43,620 nt of DNA, taken from NCBI GenBank assembly GCA_012519845.1, contig JAAYPK010000095.1, positions 1-43,620 on the forward strand, written 5' to 3'. The DNA is from Clostridiales bacterium (GTDB taxonomy: Bacteria > Bacillota > Clostridia > Clostridiales > Clostridiaceae). Every line of letters begins with the position of its first letter. Positions within the stretch are counted from its first letter, which is position 1. Under the pieces are notes generated by a model. The model had not been told where the DNA came from. It searched no databases and saw only the letters and a program-made list of their open reading frames with translations. Both the position numbers and the translations under genes were made by a program. Shown here piece after piece: positions 31,901 through 39,599 of the stretch.

Positions 31901-33235
31901 TTATTTAAGTGCTTTCAATGCAACTGTATTTAATAAGCTCCAAGGCTTATTAAAATGAGGTTGGAAGAAGAAATCTGTCATAGCTAATTCTTCTATAGTC
32001 ATTTTATTTTGAATTACAACTGATAATGTATTCATATATTGTGTTAAATCTACTTTAGAAATAATTTGTCCTCCAATAATCCTTCTTGTATCGGCATCAT
32101 ATACTAATTTTATAGTAGCATTTTCATAAGTAGGCATAAATTCAGGTCTATAATTATCAGAGGCTGTTACACTTAAAACCTTCATTGAAGTTGTTGTTTT
32201 TGCCATATGCTCAGTTAACCCAGTTGAAGCAATATTATAGTCATATATTTTAATTCCTGAAGTTCCTTGAGTTCCCATGTACTTTAATGTAGGCTTCATT
32301 ATATTTTTAGCTACTAAAGTTCCCATTCTTACAGCATTTGTTGCAAGAGGAATATATCTATTATCTCCAGTAGGATTATATCTAACAACACAACAATCTC
32401 CAGCTGCAAAAACATCTTCTTTACTTGTTCTCATATATTCATCAATGATTATAGCTCCATTTTGCAATGTATCTAGCTTACCTTGAACTATTTTAGTGTT
32501 TGGAGCAAAGCCTATACATAAAATTACTAAATCACCTTTGTAGGTTCCATTTTCAGTTACTACTTCAGTAACAACTCCATTTTCTCCATTAAACTTATTA
32601 ACCTTTTCACCAAGAACTAAATTAACACCTTTATCAGAAAATGCTTTTTCAGCAATATCAGTAAATTCCTTATCTAAATACTTTGCCATTATTCTATTTT
32701 CAGCATCAATTAAAGTAACATTTTTTCCTTGGCTTTCAAAGGCTTCCACAAGTTCCACTCCAATATACCCTGCACCTATTACCACAATATTTTTAGCTTT
32801 TTTTGACTTTTCTATAATAGTTACTGCATGATCATGATTTTTACATAATTCTATATTTTCTAAATCTATACCTTCTAATTTAGGAACTATTGGCCATGAT
32901 CCTAATGTAATTACAAGCTTTTCATAGCTATCTATAAAAACTTCATTGGATACTAAATCCTTTACCTTAACTTCTTTTCTATCTACATTAATATCTAATA
33001 CTTCATGTCTCATTTTAGTTGTAATACCAAGCTTAGATAAATTATCAGGAGAATTATAAAAAAGACTATTTGGATCTTCTACAACCTTTCCTACACTCAA
33101 AGCTATTCCACAAGACAAAAATGAAATATTATCGTTTTTTTCATATATAGTTATTTCACAATCTGGATGTATCTCTTTTAAATTTACAACTGCTGCTGTT
33201 CCAGCATGAGTACATCCCACTACTACAACTTTCAT
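31901..33235 (-). CDS. NADH oxidase / CoA-disulfide reductase family flavoprotein
   Basis: 444 residues from the ATG at 33235; an in-frame ATG six codons up is too early because AAAGGAGA lies between them. Pyridine nucleotide-disulfide oxidoreductase fold: N-terminal FAD site VVVVGCTHAGTAAVVNLKE, redox Cys in FLSCGIALSVG (about residue 43), NADH-binding IVVIGAGYIGVELVEAFESQ (about 153-172), and FAD-contact VFAAGDCCVVRY. The single peroxidatic Cys and the C-terminal dimerisation domain ending PHFNKPWSLLNTVALKALK match water-forming NADH oxidases. It would remove oxygen by reducing it to water with NADH, useful to an anaerobe; CoA-disulfide reduction is the alternative. Confidence 0.88.
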   Translation of the reverse strand: MKVVVVGCTHAGTAAVVNLKEIHPDCEITIYEKNDNISFLSCGIALSVGKVVEDPNSLFYNSPDNLSKLGITTKMRHEVLDINVDRKEVKVKDLVSNEVFIDSYEKLVITLGSWPIVPKLEGIDLENIELCKNHDHAVTIIEKSKKAKNIVVIGAGYIGVELVEAFESQGKNVTLIDAENRIMAKYLDKEFTDIAEKAFSDKGVNLVLGEKVNKFNGENGVVTEVVTENGTYKGDLVILCIGFAPNTKIVQGKLDTLQNGAIIIDEYMRTSKEDVFAAGDCCVVRYNPTGDNRYIPLATNAVRMGTLVAKNIMKPTLKYMGTQGTSGIKIYDYNIASTGLTEHMAKTTTSMKVLSVTASDNYRPEFMPTYENATIKLVYDADTRRIIGGQIISKVDLTQYMNTLSVVIQNKMTIEELAMTDFFFQPHFNKPWSLLNTVALKALK

Positions 33236-33321
33236 ATATTTTCTCCTTTGCATAAGATTAATTTTCTAATATTATTATGTGAAAAAAATAAGCTTATATA
33301 CATTTGCTTGCCTACAAAACC

Positions 33322-34785
33322 CTACTCACTAGCAATTGTAAATATATCTCCTTTACAAGAAGGCTTTATAATCATTGAATCCTTGTTCTGTTCTTCCTTT
33401 TCTCTTCCCAAAGAGCGGAAAAAGTGAATTGTCAGAGAAATAAGAACCACAATAGCCACCCCATCTGCTATAGGAGCTGCAAATAAAATTCCGTTAATTC
33501 CACTTCCCATTTCCTTCTTTTCCATAACATAAGGCAATATAATAGCCAGAGGAGTAAAACAAACCATGTCCCGCATCATGGACGCAATAACCGCTCTAAT
33601 TGGCTTACCTATAGATTGAAAAAAAATAGCAGTCATCTTCACCAAACATGTAATAATGGTTAGAGACAAATAAATTCGGAAAGTGTCTATAGCAAATTCC
33701 TGATAAAGTTCGTTTCCAGAACCAAAAAGATCTATAACCGCCTGTGGACAAAGTTCAAAAATTAGTGTTGCCACAGCACCTACCACCAATGATGAAATCA
33801 AGACAATTTTATAGGTTTCCCGTACACGTTCCATTTTCCCTGCACCGTAGTTATATCCAAAAATAGGCTGACCACCTAGTGCAATTCCAGTAACAATATT
33901 ACATACAATGGTATATACTTTTGTCTGAATGCTAAACACTGAAATTGGAATATCTGGCCCGTATTTTGACAACTCCCCATAGTGGAATAAGATCATATTG
34001 CAGACCAAGGACACCACTACAATAGATATTTGGGTGAAAAAGGTTGCTGCTCCCAGAGCTATGGTACTTTGGAGAACCCTTCTGTCTGGCACAAAACTTT
34101 TCTTTGTTATCTTGAAATTTTTTAGGCGGAAAAAGTACATCATGCATAGCAAAAACGATGCAACCTGACCGATTACAGTTGCCCAAGCTGCACCTGCAAT
34201 TCCCCATTTCAGTATAAAAATAAAAATTGGATCCAAAATAATATTTAGTATGGCACCAGTTAAAATTGCCACCATGGCATAGGCTGGACTACCATCCGCA
34301 CGGATCATACTGTTCATCACGTTCATCACCATATAAAAAGGGAAAAACCCCGAAAGGATCTGAAAATATTCTATAGCCATAGGAACAGTTTGCTGGGATG
34401 CACCGAACAAGCCCATCAATGGCTCATTGAATAGCTGGCAAACCACCATCAATAGAATGCTAATAAAAAGCGTTGAAGTAATTCCGGTGCCCACGCATTT
34501 ATGTGCCCTATCCGTGTCTTTTCGTCCAGCGCAGATGCTAAGGAAAGATGCCGCACCATCTCCTATGCACCATGCAAAGGCATTGGCAATGCAGATTACT
34601 GGAAATGAAACGCCTGTAGCTGCATTCCCCAAATAACCAAGCTCACTATTTCCGATAAAAATCTGATCCACTATGTTATACAATGCACTAATCAAAAGAC
34701 CCATTACACAAGGAATAGAGAATTTTAGTAGTAGTTTAGATACCTTCTCTTCTCCTAACATTCTGTTTTCCTGTTTTATTTCCAT
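33322..34785 (-). CDS. MATE family multidrug exporter
   Basis: 487 residues, twelve membrane helices in two halves. Family marks are FSIPCVMGLLISALYNIVDQ (the N-terminal MATE opening), IGNSELGYLGNAATGVSFPV, MNSMIRADGSPAYAMVAILT and later GGQPIFGYNYGAGKMERVRE. It would use Na+ or H+ to export cationic drugs. GGAGGTAG precedes the ATG. Base use is more G+C-rich than its neighbours, a sign of horizontal transfer. A consensus promoter and a 180-base leader with a poly-T tract lie upstream, so expression may be controlled by attenuation. Confidence 0.9.
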   Translation of the reverse strand: MEIKQENRMLGEEKVSKLLLKFSIPCVMGLLISALYNIVDQIFIGNSELGYLGNAATGVSFPVICIANAFAWCIGDGAASFLSICAGRKDTDRAHKCVGTGITSTLFISILLMVVCQLFNEPLMGLFGASQQTVPMAIEYFQILSGFFPFYMVMNVMNSMIRADGSPAYAMVAILTGAILNIILDPIFIFILKWGIAGAAWATVIGQVASFLLCMMYFFRLKNFKITKKSFVPDRRVLQSTIALGAATFFTQISIVVVSLVCNMILFHYGELSKYGPDIPISVFSIQTKVYTIVCNIVTGIALGGQPIFGYNYGAGKMERVRETYKIVLISSLVVGAVATLIFELCPQAVIDLFGSGNELYQEFAIDTFRIYLSLTIITCLVKMTAIFFQSIGKPIRAVIASMMRDMVCFTPLAIILPYVMEKKEMGSGINGILFAAPIADGVAIVVLISLTIHFFRSLGREKEEQNKDSMIIKPSCKGDIFTIASE

Positions 34786-34827
34786 TTCTACCTCCAGATA
34801 TATGTTCTGTTATTGTAATCCACAATA

Positions 34828-34870
34828 ATGGCTCTAACTAAAAAAAACCATAACAATTTGCTAAAGCCAT
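34828..34870 (-). promoter_or_regulatory. Hairpin and T8 tract in the MATE leader
   Basis: On the minus strand ATGGCT (34865-34870) pairs with AGCCAT (34828-34833) around a loop holding a run of eight T (34840-34847). Upstream CCATAATT could pair with AATTGTTATGG just before the T run to make a terminator, which would compete with the first hairpin. A 20-codon frame (MYLQTTVIVYYKSQVKLRWL) ends just before; its GGGTGG site is too close to the ATG to be convincing. Confidence 0.35.
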
Positions 34871-34971
34871 CTAAGTTTTACCTGAGACTTATAGTAAACT
34901 ATTACGGTAGTTTGTAGATACATCCACCCAATTATGGATTTATATAAGCTATATAATATTAAATCAGAAAT

Positions 34972-35000
34972 ATTATATGAAAAACACATACCTATGTCAA
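34972..35000 (-). promoter_or_regulatory. Consensus promoter of the MATE gene
   Basis: TTGACA (34995-35000), 17 bases, TATAAT (34972-34977) on the minus strand: a perfect sigma-A match, about 180 bases before the MATE start codon. Confidence 0.8.
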
Positions 35001-35010
35001 CTTAGTTATC

Positions 35011-35340
35011 CTAAAAAGTCCTCTTTAATATTCCATTAATTATATTACTTAATTCATTCCATTCAGTAATAAATGATTCTAACTCTTCTTTCCCCTTATC
35101 TGTTAATGAAAAATATTTACGACTTGGTCCAAGCTCTGATGCCTTAACCTCACTTTTAATATATCCATTTTTCTGAAGCCTTGTATATAATGGATATAAC
35201 GTGCCTTCTGATATATTATTAAAACCACTATTTTTTAATATTTTAAATATATCGTAGCCATAAACTTCTTTTTCTATTTCTATTATTTTTAATACACAAC
35301 CTTCCAAACTACCTTTTAGAAGCTGAGACTTACTTGCCAT
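35011..35340 (-). CDS. PadR family transcriptional regulator
   Basis: 109 residues. The PadR winged helix is complete: LLKGSLEGCVLKIIEIEKEV, YGYDIFKILKNSGFNNISEG, TLYPLYTRLQKNGYIKSEVK and GPSRKYFSLTDKGKEELESF, where GTLYP-type TLYPLYTRL is the recognition helix. It lies two bases after the membrane-protein gene, whose promoter carries a large inverted repeat, so it most likely represses its own operon. The ribosome binding site (TAGGTAGGGC) is inside the upstream coding end. Confidence 0.92.
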   Translation of the reverse strand: MASKSQLLKGSLEGCVLKIIEIEKEVYGYDIFKILKNSGFNNISEGTLYPLYTRLQKNGYIKSEVKASELGPSRKYFSLTDKGKEELESFITEWNELSNIINGILKRTF

Positions 35341-35342
35341 AA

Positions 35343-36032
35343 TTATGCCCTACCTATATCTTTAGATTTATTATTTTCATAAAAATGTTGAATTATTAGT
35401 ATGGCAATGAAAATACCCATAAATACTAAATAGTTCACATTAATAATAACTATATTTAAGAAAAGTTCTGATAACACAAATATTCCCATTAATATAGTGA
35501 AAAATATCCATAAAACAATAAAACTTTTCCAATTAGTTTTACCATCAATCCATTTGCAAATAGAATACATCTTATTAAAAATAACATCAATAGCAAACAT
35601 TACTAATATTAAATTAACTACCATAGATAATGTTATTGGCACTTCAAAAGTAAATCCATCCTTAATCCATATTTTAATTAACTTTCCAAAAAGCATTTGC
35701 CATATTCCAGTAAATATAATAATCATTAGGGGTAAATATTGAAGCTTATAATATACCTTTTCAAATAAGGAATAATTCTTTTTTGTTTCATTAATAAAAT
35801 CATTACAAAATTCATCTATATTATTAATACCTAAAGCCTCTTCCACTGATATTTCTTTATTTTGTGCTTCTAAAAAAACATCTAAACAATGATAAATAAA
35901 CTCTTCTGCTTCATTATCATTAACCTTTGAAAAACGAATTCTAAAAAGAATTTCATCAAATTTTTCTGAATTCTCTTCATTAAGCTTATCCATATATTTA
36001 CTTGTTTCTTGAATATATTTTTTAGTTTTCAT
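35343..36032 (-). CDS. PadR-partner membrane protein (DUF1700/DUF1129-like)
   Basis: 229 residues. The first 90 residues are a charged helical domain (IQETSKYMDKLNEENSEKFD, EEALGINNIDEFCNDFINET) like the HAAS/DUF1700-type domains that accompany PadR regulators. Four membrane helices follow (PLMIIIFTGIWQMLF, LSMVVNLILVMFAIDVIF, FIVLWIFFTILMGIFVLSEL, LVFMGIFIAILIIQHFY). Such proteins are thought to work with PadR, perhaps as membrane anchors or signal modulators. AAGGAG lies six bases before the ATG. Precise family uncertain. Confidence 0.6.
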   Translation of the reverse strand: MKTKKYIQETSKYMDKLNEENSEKFDEILFRIRFSKVNDNEAEEFIYHCLDVFLEAQNKEISVEEALGINNIDEFCNDFINETKKNYSLFEKVYYKLQYLPLMIIIFTGIWQMLFGKLIKIWIKDGFTFEVPITLSMVVNLILVMFAIDVIFNKMYSICKWIDGKTNWKSFIVLWIFFTILMGIFVLSELFLNIVIINVNYLVFMGIFIAILIIQHFYENNKSKDIGRA

Positions 36033-36041
36033 ATTTTCTCC

Positions 36042-36077
36042 TTAGTGAGAAATTATATCATAATTATTAACCCTCAC
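36042..36077 (-). CDS. Possible leader peptide of the PadR operon
   Basis: GTG start, 11 codons (MRVNNYDIISH), stop TAA. AAGGAGGTGAAC is at 9 bases, better than the site of the real gene. TTAGTGAG over the start and CTCACTAA over the stop are complementary, so translation of this mini-frame would open a hairpin that may hide the next ribosome binding site. No homologue is known to me. Confidence 0.3.
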   Translation of the reverse strand: MRVNNYDIISH

Positions 36078-36091
36078 TAAAGTTCACCTCC

Positions 36092-36155
36092 TTACTACTA
36101 TGCAATGCATAATACCCTTTGTCTATATTGTATTGCATAGTAGTAATGTTGTCAA
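36092..36155 (-). promoter_or_regulatory. PadR operon promoter with 15-bp inverted-repeat operator
   Basis: TTGACA (36150-36155), 17 bases, TACAAT (36127-36132). TTACTACTATGCAAT (36092-36106) and ATTGCATAGTAGTAA (36132-36146) are perfect 15-bp inverted repeats 25 bp apart: one arm lies between -35 and -10, the other after the transcription start. This fits autorepression by PadR. The -35 overlaps the stop of the next gene upstream. Confidence 0.75.
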
Positions 36156-37510
36156 TAATTAATTTTAATTTTATTATAAATACTATAAACTTCCTCATTA
36201 TCTGTCATAAGTTTTATATATGACCTAAGGTAATTAACAAATTTCTCTTCTTTATAGGATAAATATAATAAATCAATTCCAGTAAATATTTCATACTTCT
36301 TTGCAAGGGCTGCTATGTGAATACTATCTAATTCTTTAAAAACTGCGAAAGCTTCTTCCAAAGTTAACTCTGAATCCATAATAGCCTCCTCATAGTCACC
36401 TAAACTTTTAAATTCGCTTTTGAATAATTTAACTTTGTCAATAATACATCTACAATCTATTATTTCAGATACTATAGCAGCGTATTTTTCATTATCTATT
36501 TTTTCTCCAAAATCAAAACATATTTCTTCATTCTCGTAATTAGAAAATTCTATAAATCTTTTATTCAAAGTCTTATTTTTTACTGATACATAAATATTAT
36601 CTGCAATATATGGTATTGCTTTTTCAACATAAAAAATCAAATCCTTGTCTTCAATTTTTAAAATAGATATTAGTTCTTTCCATGAAGATAATACTTTTGA
36701 ATTAACTTCTTCTTTTGAATCCTTTAATAAACTCTTATATAAAAGTTCATTTTCTCTTCCATTAATATTTAACCTCATAGGATTTTTCTTTAATAAAACA
36801 CAACCCAATGCATTAGTAATAACAATTTCAAAGATATTAATAATTAGATTTTTATACTCTTTTTCATACCCAAGTAACAAATAATGAATATCACTAGTAT
36901 TAAAGTAATTACAAAACTTATTTTCCAAATATATTGATTTTATATACTTTGAAATGAATTCTATACCCAAGAGATTGTCAATATTATTAATAACTGGATA
37001 ATCCGCTGTTATATGAATTTCATGTGCTGAATATTCTGGATTATATAGTTTAAAAAAACCTTGAATTCCATAATTAATAGTTTCATTATAGGTAATATTT
37101 TCAGAATCTAATTTATTTATTAGAAGGTTTCTATAATTTCTTTTTGCATCTTTAATCATTAATTCTAATTTTTCTCTTCCATGGTTGTATACTTTTAATA
37201 AATCTTTTTCTATTATCTCCTTTAAAGCATCATCTGGATTTATAAAAGATTTCAACTCTATTCCAATAGTAAATAGCACTGATTTTAATATGTTTTCTGC
37301 CACTTCAGAAGGGACAGAACTACTATTTCCTCCAGTAAAAGAAGATACCTTTTCTTTTAGTATTCTAAAAGTATTTATTTTGATTTCTTCTACTTTAATT
37401 TCACTTATTAATTTTAATTTATACCCTTCATTAACTAATGATTGAAAATATAGCTCATCATTTAGCCTATCTCTATTAATATAAGAAATCTTACTAATCT
37501 TCATAATCAT
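36152..37510 (-). CDS. DUF6179 family protein
   Basis: About 452 residues from an ATG at 37510 (AAGGAGAAAG before it; a second ATG two codons on is also possible). It begins ISKISYINRDRLNDELYFQS and is largely helical with no signal peptide or membrane helix. Notable segments are EYSAHEIHITADYPVINNID and ELDSIHIAALAKKYEIFTGI. I recognise it as the large partner of a DUF6323-DUF6179 gene pair in Clostridia; no biochemical role is known. The start lies 17 bases inside the end of the DUF6323 gene, so the two are translationally coupled and probably work together. No catalytic motif is evident to me. Confidence 0.6.
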   Translation of the reverse strand: MIMKISKISYINRDRLNDELYFQSLVNEGYKLKLISEIKVEEIKINTFRILKEKVSSFTGGNSSSVPSEVAENILKSVLFTIGIELKSFINPDDALKEIIEKDLLKVYNHGREKLELMIKDAKRNYRNLLINKLDSENITYNETINYGIQGFFKLYNPEYSAHEIHITADYPVINNIDNLLGIEFISKYIKSIYLENKFCNYFNTSDIHYLLLGYEKEYKNLIINIFEIVITNALGCVLLKKNPMRLNINGRENELLYKSLLKDSKEEVNSKVLSSWKELISILKIEDKDLIFYVEKAIPYIADNIYVSVKNKTLNKRFIEFSNYENEEICFDFGEKIDNEKYAAIVSEIIDCRCIIDKVKLFKSEFKSLGDYEEAIMDSELTLEEAFAVFKELDSIHIAALAKKYEIFTGIDLLYLSYKEEKFVNYLRSYIKLMTDNEEVYSIYNKIKINY

Positions 37511-37973
37511 CTTTCTCCTTAAAATCATCATTATAATATGCTGGTAACCCGTTATGAAGATTATCTGCAATTTTCTCTAACTTCTTATATAATAAATCTA
37601 TAGATCCTTGGCATTTTCCGTTAAACTCATCTTTCATATATTCAATTAATTCATCATCAGTTAATATGTCAAAAGTCTCACTTTTGTAGTAATAAAATAA
37701 TTCGATTAATTCATTTATTGTTTCTACATATTTTACAGCTTCAATATAATTTGAAGAACAAAACTCCTTTATTATTAAGCTAATAACACTTTTATCAAAT
37801 TCAACTCTTCCATTGTCTTTTAAACTATTATTTTTTGTATTTATTATATCTAAAACCTGTTCTTTGGATAAAATCAATCCATACTCTTTACTAAAATCAT
37901 TGCAATTTAAAATTTCCATCATTTCATTCTTTATACTTATAGAATTATTAATATTAATTAATTGAAAATCCAT
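37494..37973 (-). CDS. DUF6323 family protein
   Basis: 159 residues from the ATG at 37973 (AGAGGTG at 6-7 bases); a GTG three codons up is within that site. The core EYGLILSKEQVLDIINTKNN and GRVEFDKSVISLIIKEFCSS, then DDELIEYMKDEFNGKCQGSI match what I recall of DUF6323. All-helical, acidic, cytoplasmic. It overlaps the DUF6179 gene. DELIEYMKDEF is the best conserved block. Function unknown; the tight pairing suggests a two-component complex. Confidence 0.6.
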   Translation of the reverse strand: MDFQLININNSISIKNEMMEILNCNDFSKEYGLILSKEQVLDIINTKNNSLKDNGRVEFDKSVISLIIKEFCSSNYIEAVKYVETINELIELFYYYKSETFDILTDDELIEYMKDEFNGKCQGSIDLLYKKLEKIADNLHNGLPAYYNDDFKEKDDYED

Positions 37974-38007
37974 ATATACCACCTCTAAAAATTTATTTAA
38001 ATCTTAC

Positions 38008-38036
38008 TTGACAAATAATTAATTTAGTGCTATGAT
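38008..38036 (+). promoter_or_regulatory. Orphan plus-strand promoter
   Basis: TTGACA (38008-38013), 17 bases, TATGAT (38031-38036). Downstream on this strand there is no credible gene, only about 85 AT-rich bases and then the hairpin at 38121-38161, so a short untranslated RNA is possible. On the minus strand ATGATA-N6-TATCAT (about 38032-38049) may be an operator for the DUF6323 gene. Confidence 0.4.
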
Positions 38037-38120
38037 AATATTGTATCATTATGCTATATTTTGCATATGCGTTATATTTTATAATATCATAAATTATTAA
38101 GATTTTCAATTATTATAAAA

Positions 38121-38161
38121 TTAATAAACACTGGGAAAAAATTATTCCCAGTGTTTATTAA
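38121..38161. terminator. Terminator of the SipW/MBL operon
   Basis: A 17-bp perfect stem with core AATAAACACTGGGAA/TTCCCAGTGTTTATT and a 7-base loop, immediately after the hydrolase stop. T-rich sequence follows on both strands. Confidence 0.85.
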
Positions 38162-38163
38162 TT

Positions 38164-39006
38164 TTAAATATTTCTTAAATCAATTGTATTTCCAGTATAA
38201 TTATAAATAAATTCCTCTTTAAATTCCTTACTAATTACTTTCATTCCATCTTCTCCGGTACAATGGCATAATCCTAAAAGTTTAATATTTTTAGTTTTAA
38301 AATAATCTACTGTAAATTGGATTCGTTCCTTAGAACCATTAACTAAATGACACCCTCCAATAACACCATATATTTTCTTATTGGTTCTCTTACTTATACT
38401 TTCTAAAATATTAACTATTCCAATATGAGCACACCCTACTATTAAAATTAGACCTTTTTCTGTATTGATTCCCAAGACTATTTCCTCTTTAAACTCATCC
38501 TTAATATATTTATTATCCTTTAAAATATAAAATTTATTACTTAATTCCTCAACAGTATTATATCTTTGAAAATTTGAAAACAAATATAAGTCCTTACTTA
38601 TTTCCATAATATCTTTATTAACATAACTTAACATAATATGATTATCTATAATAAATCTTTCGTCAAAAGTTTTCCCATGAGGTATATAATTTCCATTATC
38701 TAAAAGCTTGTACTTATCTTTAAAGAAGCCTTTACCAACTAGTAATTTAAAAGGCTTTTTAAGATAATCATTTAAGCTTTTTATTCCCCCTCCATGATCA
38801 TAATGGTTATGACTTACAATAACATAATCTATTTCTTTTAAGTCAATATCTAGTTTAATAGCGTTATTTATAAATTCACCACTTTGCCCTGTATCAAATA
38901 AAATATTTACCCCATTATATTTAATAAATAAAGACAAACCATGTTCATTAATTAATAGGCTATTTTCTTCGTTTTTATTGTTCTCAATTAAGGTTGTAAT
39001 TTTCAT
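38164..39006 (-). CDS. Metallo-beta-lactamase fold hydrolase
   Basis: 280 residues. VIVSHNHYDHGGGIKSLNDY (about residues 62-81) is the HxHxDH zinc motif; NILFDTGQSGEF before it, LILIVGCAHIGIVNILE (third zinc His) and GVIGGCHLVNG after it complete the site, and LLGLCHCTGEDGMKV gives the last His. It belongs to the clostridial/archaeal group annotated as 7,8-dihydropterin-6-yl-methyl ribofuranosylaminobenzene phosphate synthase-like, an annotation that is rarely tested. Last gene of the SipW operon, 8 bases after it. Whether it serves the secretion system is unknown. Confidence 0.82.
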   Translation of the reverse strand: MKITTLIENNKNEENSLLINEHGLSLFIKYNGVNILFDTGQSGEFINNAIKLDIDLKEIDYVIVSHNHYDHGGGIKSLNDYLKKPFKLLVGKGFFKDKYKLLDNGNYIPHGKTFDERFIIDNHIMLSYVNKDIMEISKDLYLFSNFQRYNTVEELSNKFYILKDNKYIKDEFKEEIVLGINTEKGLILIVGCAHIGIVNILESISKRTNKKIYGVIGGCHLVNGSKERIQFTVDYFKTKNIKLLGLCHCTGEDGMKVISKEFKEEFIYNYTGNTIDLRNI

Positions 39007-39014
39007 AATTTGTC

Positions 39015-39584
39015 TTATTCCCCTTTATTATTTTTAATTTTAATTAATTCTTCATACTCTTCTTTAGAAATATTCACTGAATTAGCTTTCCTTGTCCTTT
39101 TTTCTTCATCAGTTAATTCCCAAAAAACATATATAACTAATAGCCCAATTACCAATATTAACCCTGCAGTTGAAGATAAAAAAGCCATTAAATATCCTAC
39201 TTTCGGTATTTTAAATAAGTATTTTCCTAAAATTCTATCTTTGCTAACTGGAGAATCTGACACATTATTAGCTGTTCCTTGGGTTATTACTTCATTGTCA
39301 TTAATTCTTATTATTTGGTGAGTAACATTATATCCATTATCATCCTTATATGTAATAACATCCTTAACATTTAGATCTTCATAATCCACTTTAATTACAG
39401 TTATATAATCACCTGGCGAAATTGATGGCTCCATACTTCCAGTTGTAATCACATAATTGCTAAATTTAACAATATTATTTATCCTGCTATTTTTAGCTGA
39501 GAAATTACCAATTAATCCATATCCTATTACTAATACAGCTATAATAAAAATTATATTTTTAATTACTCTAAATACGTTCTTCAT
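39015..39584 (-). CDS. sipW: SipW-type signal peptidase I
   Basis: 189 residues with an N-terminal membrane helix (IIFIIAVLVIGYGLIGNF) and a C-terminal one (AGLILVIGLLVIYVFWEL). The nucleophile Ser is in VITTGSMEPSISPGDYITVI (about residues 45-64). The second catalytic residue is His in NVTHQIIRI, not Lys, which defines the SipW/endoplasmic-reticulum-type branch. It cleaves special long signal peptides of TasA/CalY-like fibre proteins at the outer face of the membrane. AGGAGGTAGT precedes the ATG. It directly follows a large exported protein with a matching signal peptide. Confidence 0.9.
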   Translation of the reverse strand: MKNVFRVIKNIIFIIAVLVIGYGLIGNFSAKNSRINNIVKFSNYVITTGSMEPSISPGDYITVIKVDYEDLNVKDVITYKDDNGYNVTHQIIRINDNEVITQGTANNVSDSPVSKDRILGKYLFKIPKVGYLMAFLSSTAGLILVIGLLVIYVFWELTDEEKRTRKANSVNISKEEYEELIKIKNNKGE

Positions 39585-39599
39585 ATACTACCTCCTATA

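Noticed and set aside
33932..34207. 91-codon frame within the MATE gene
   Set aside because: It lies on the same strand in another frame of a complete exporter gene and has no start site.
34860..34935. Leader peptide of 20 codons before the MATE gene
   Set aside because: GGGTGG directly abuts the ATG, too close for initiation; kept only as a remark under the leader hairpin.
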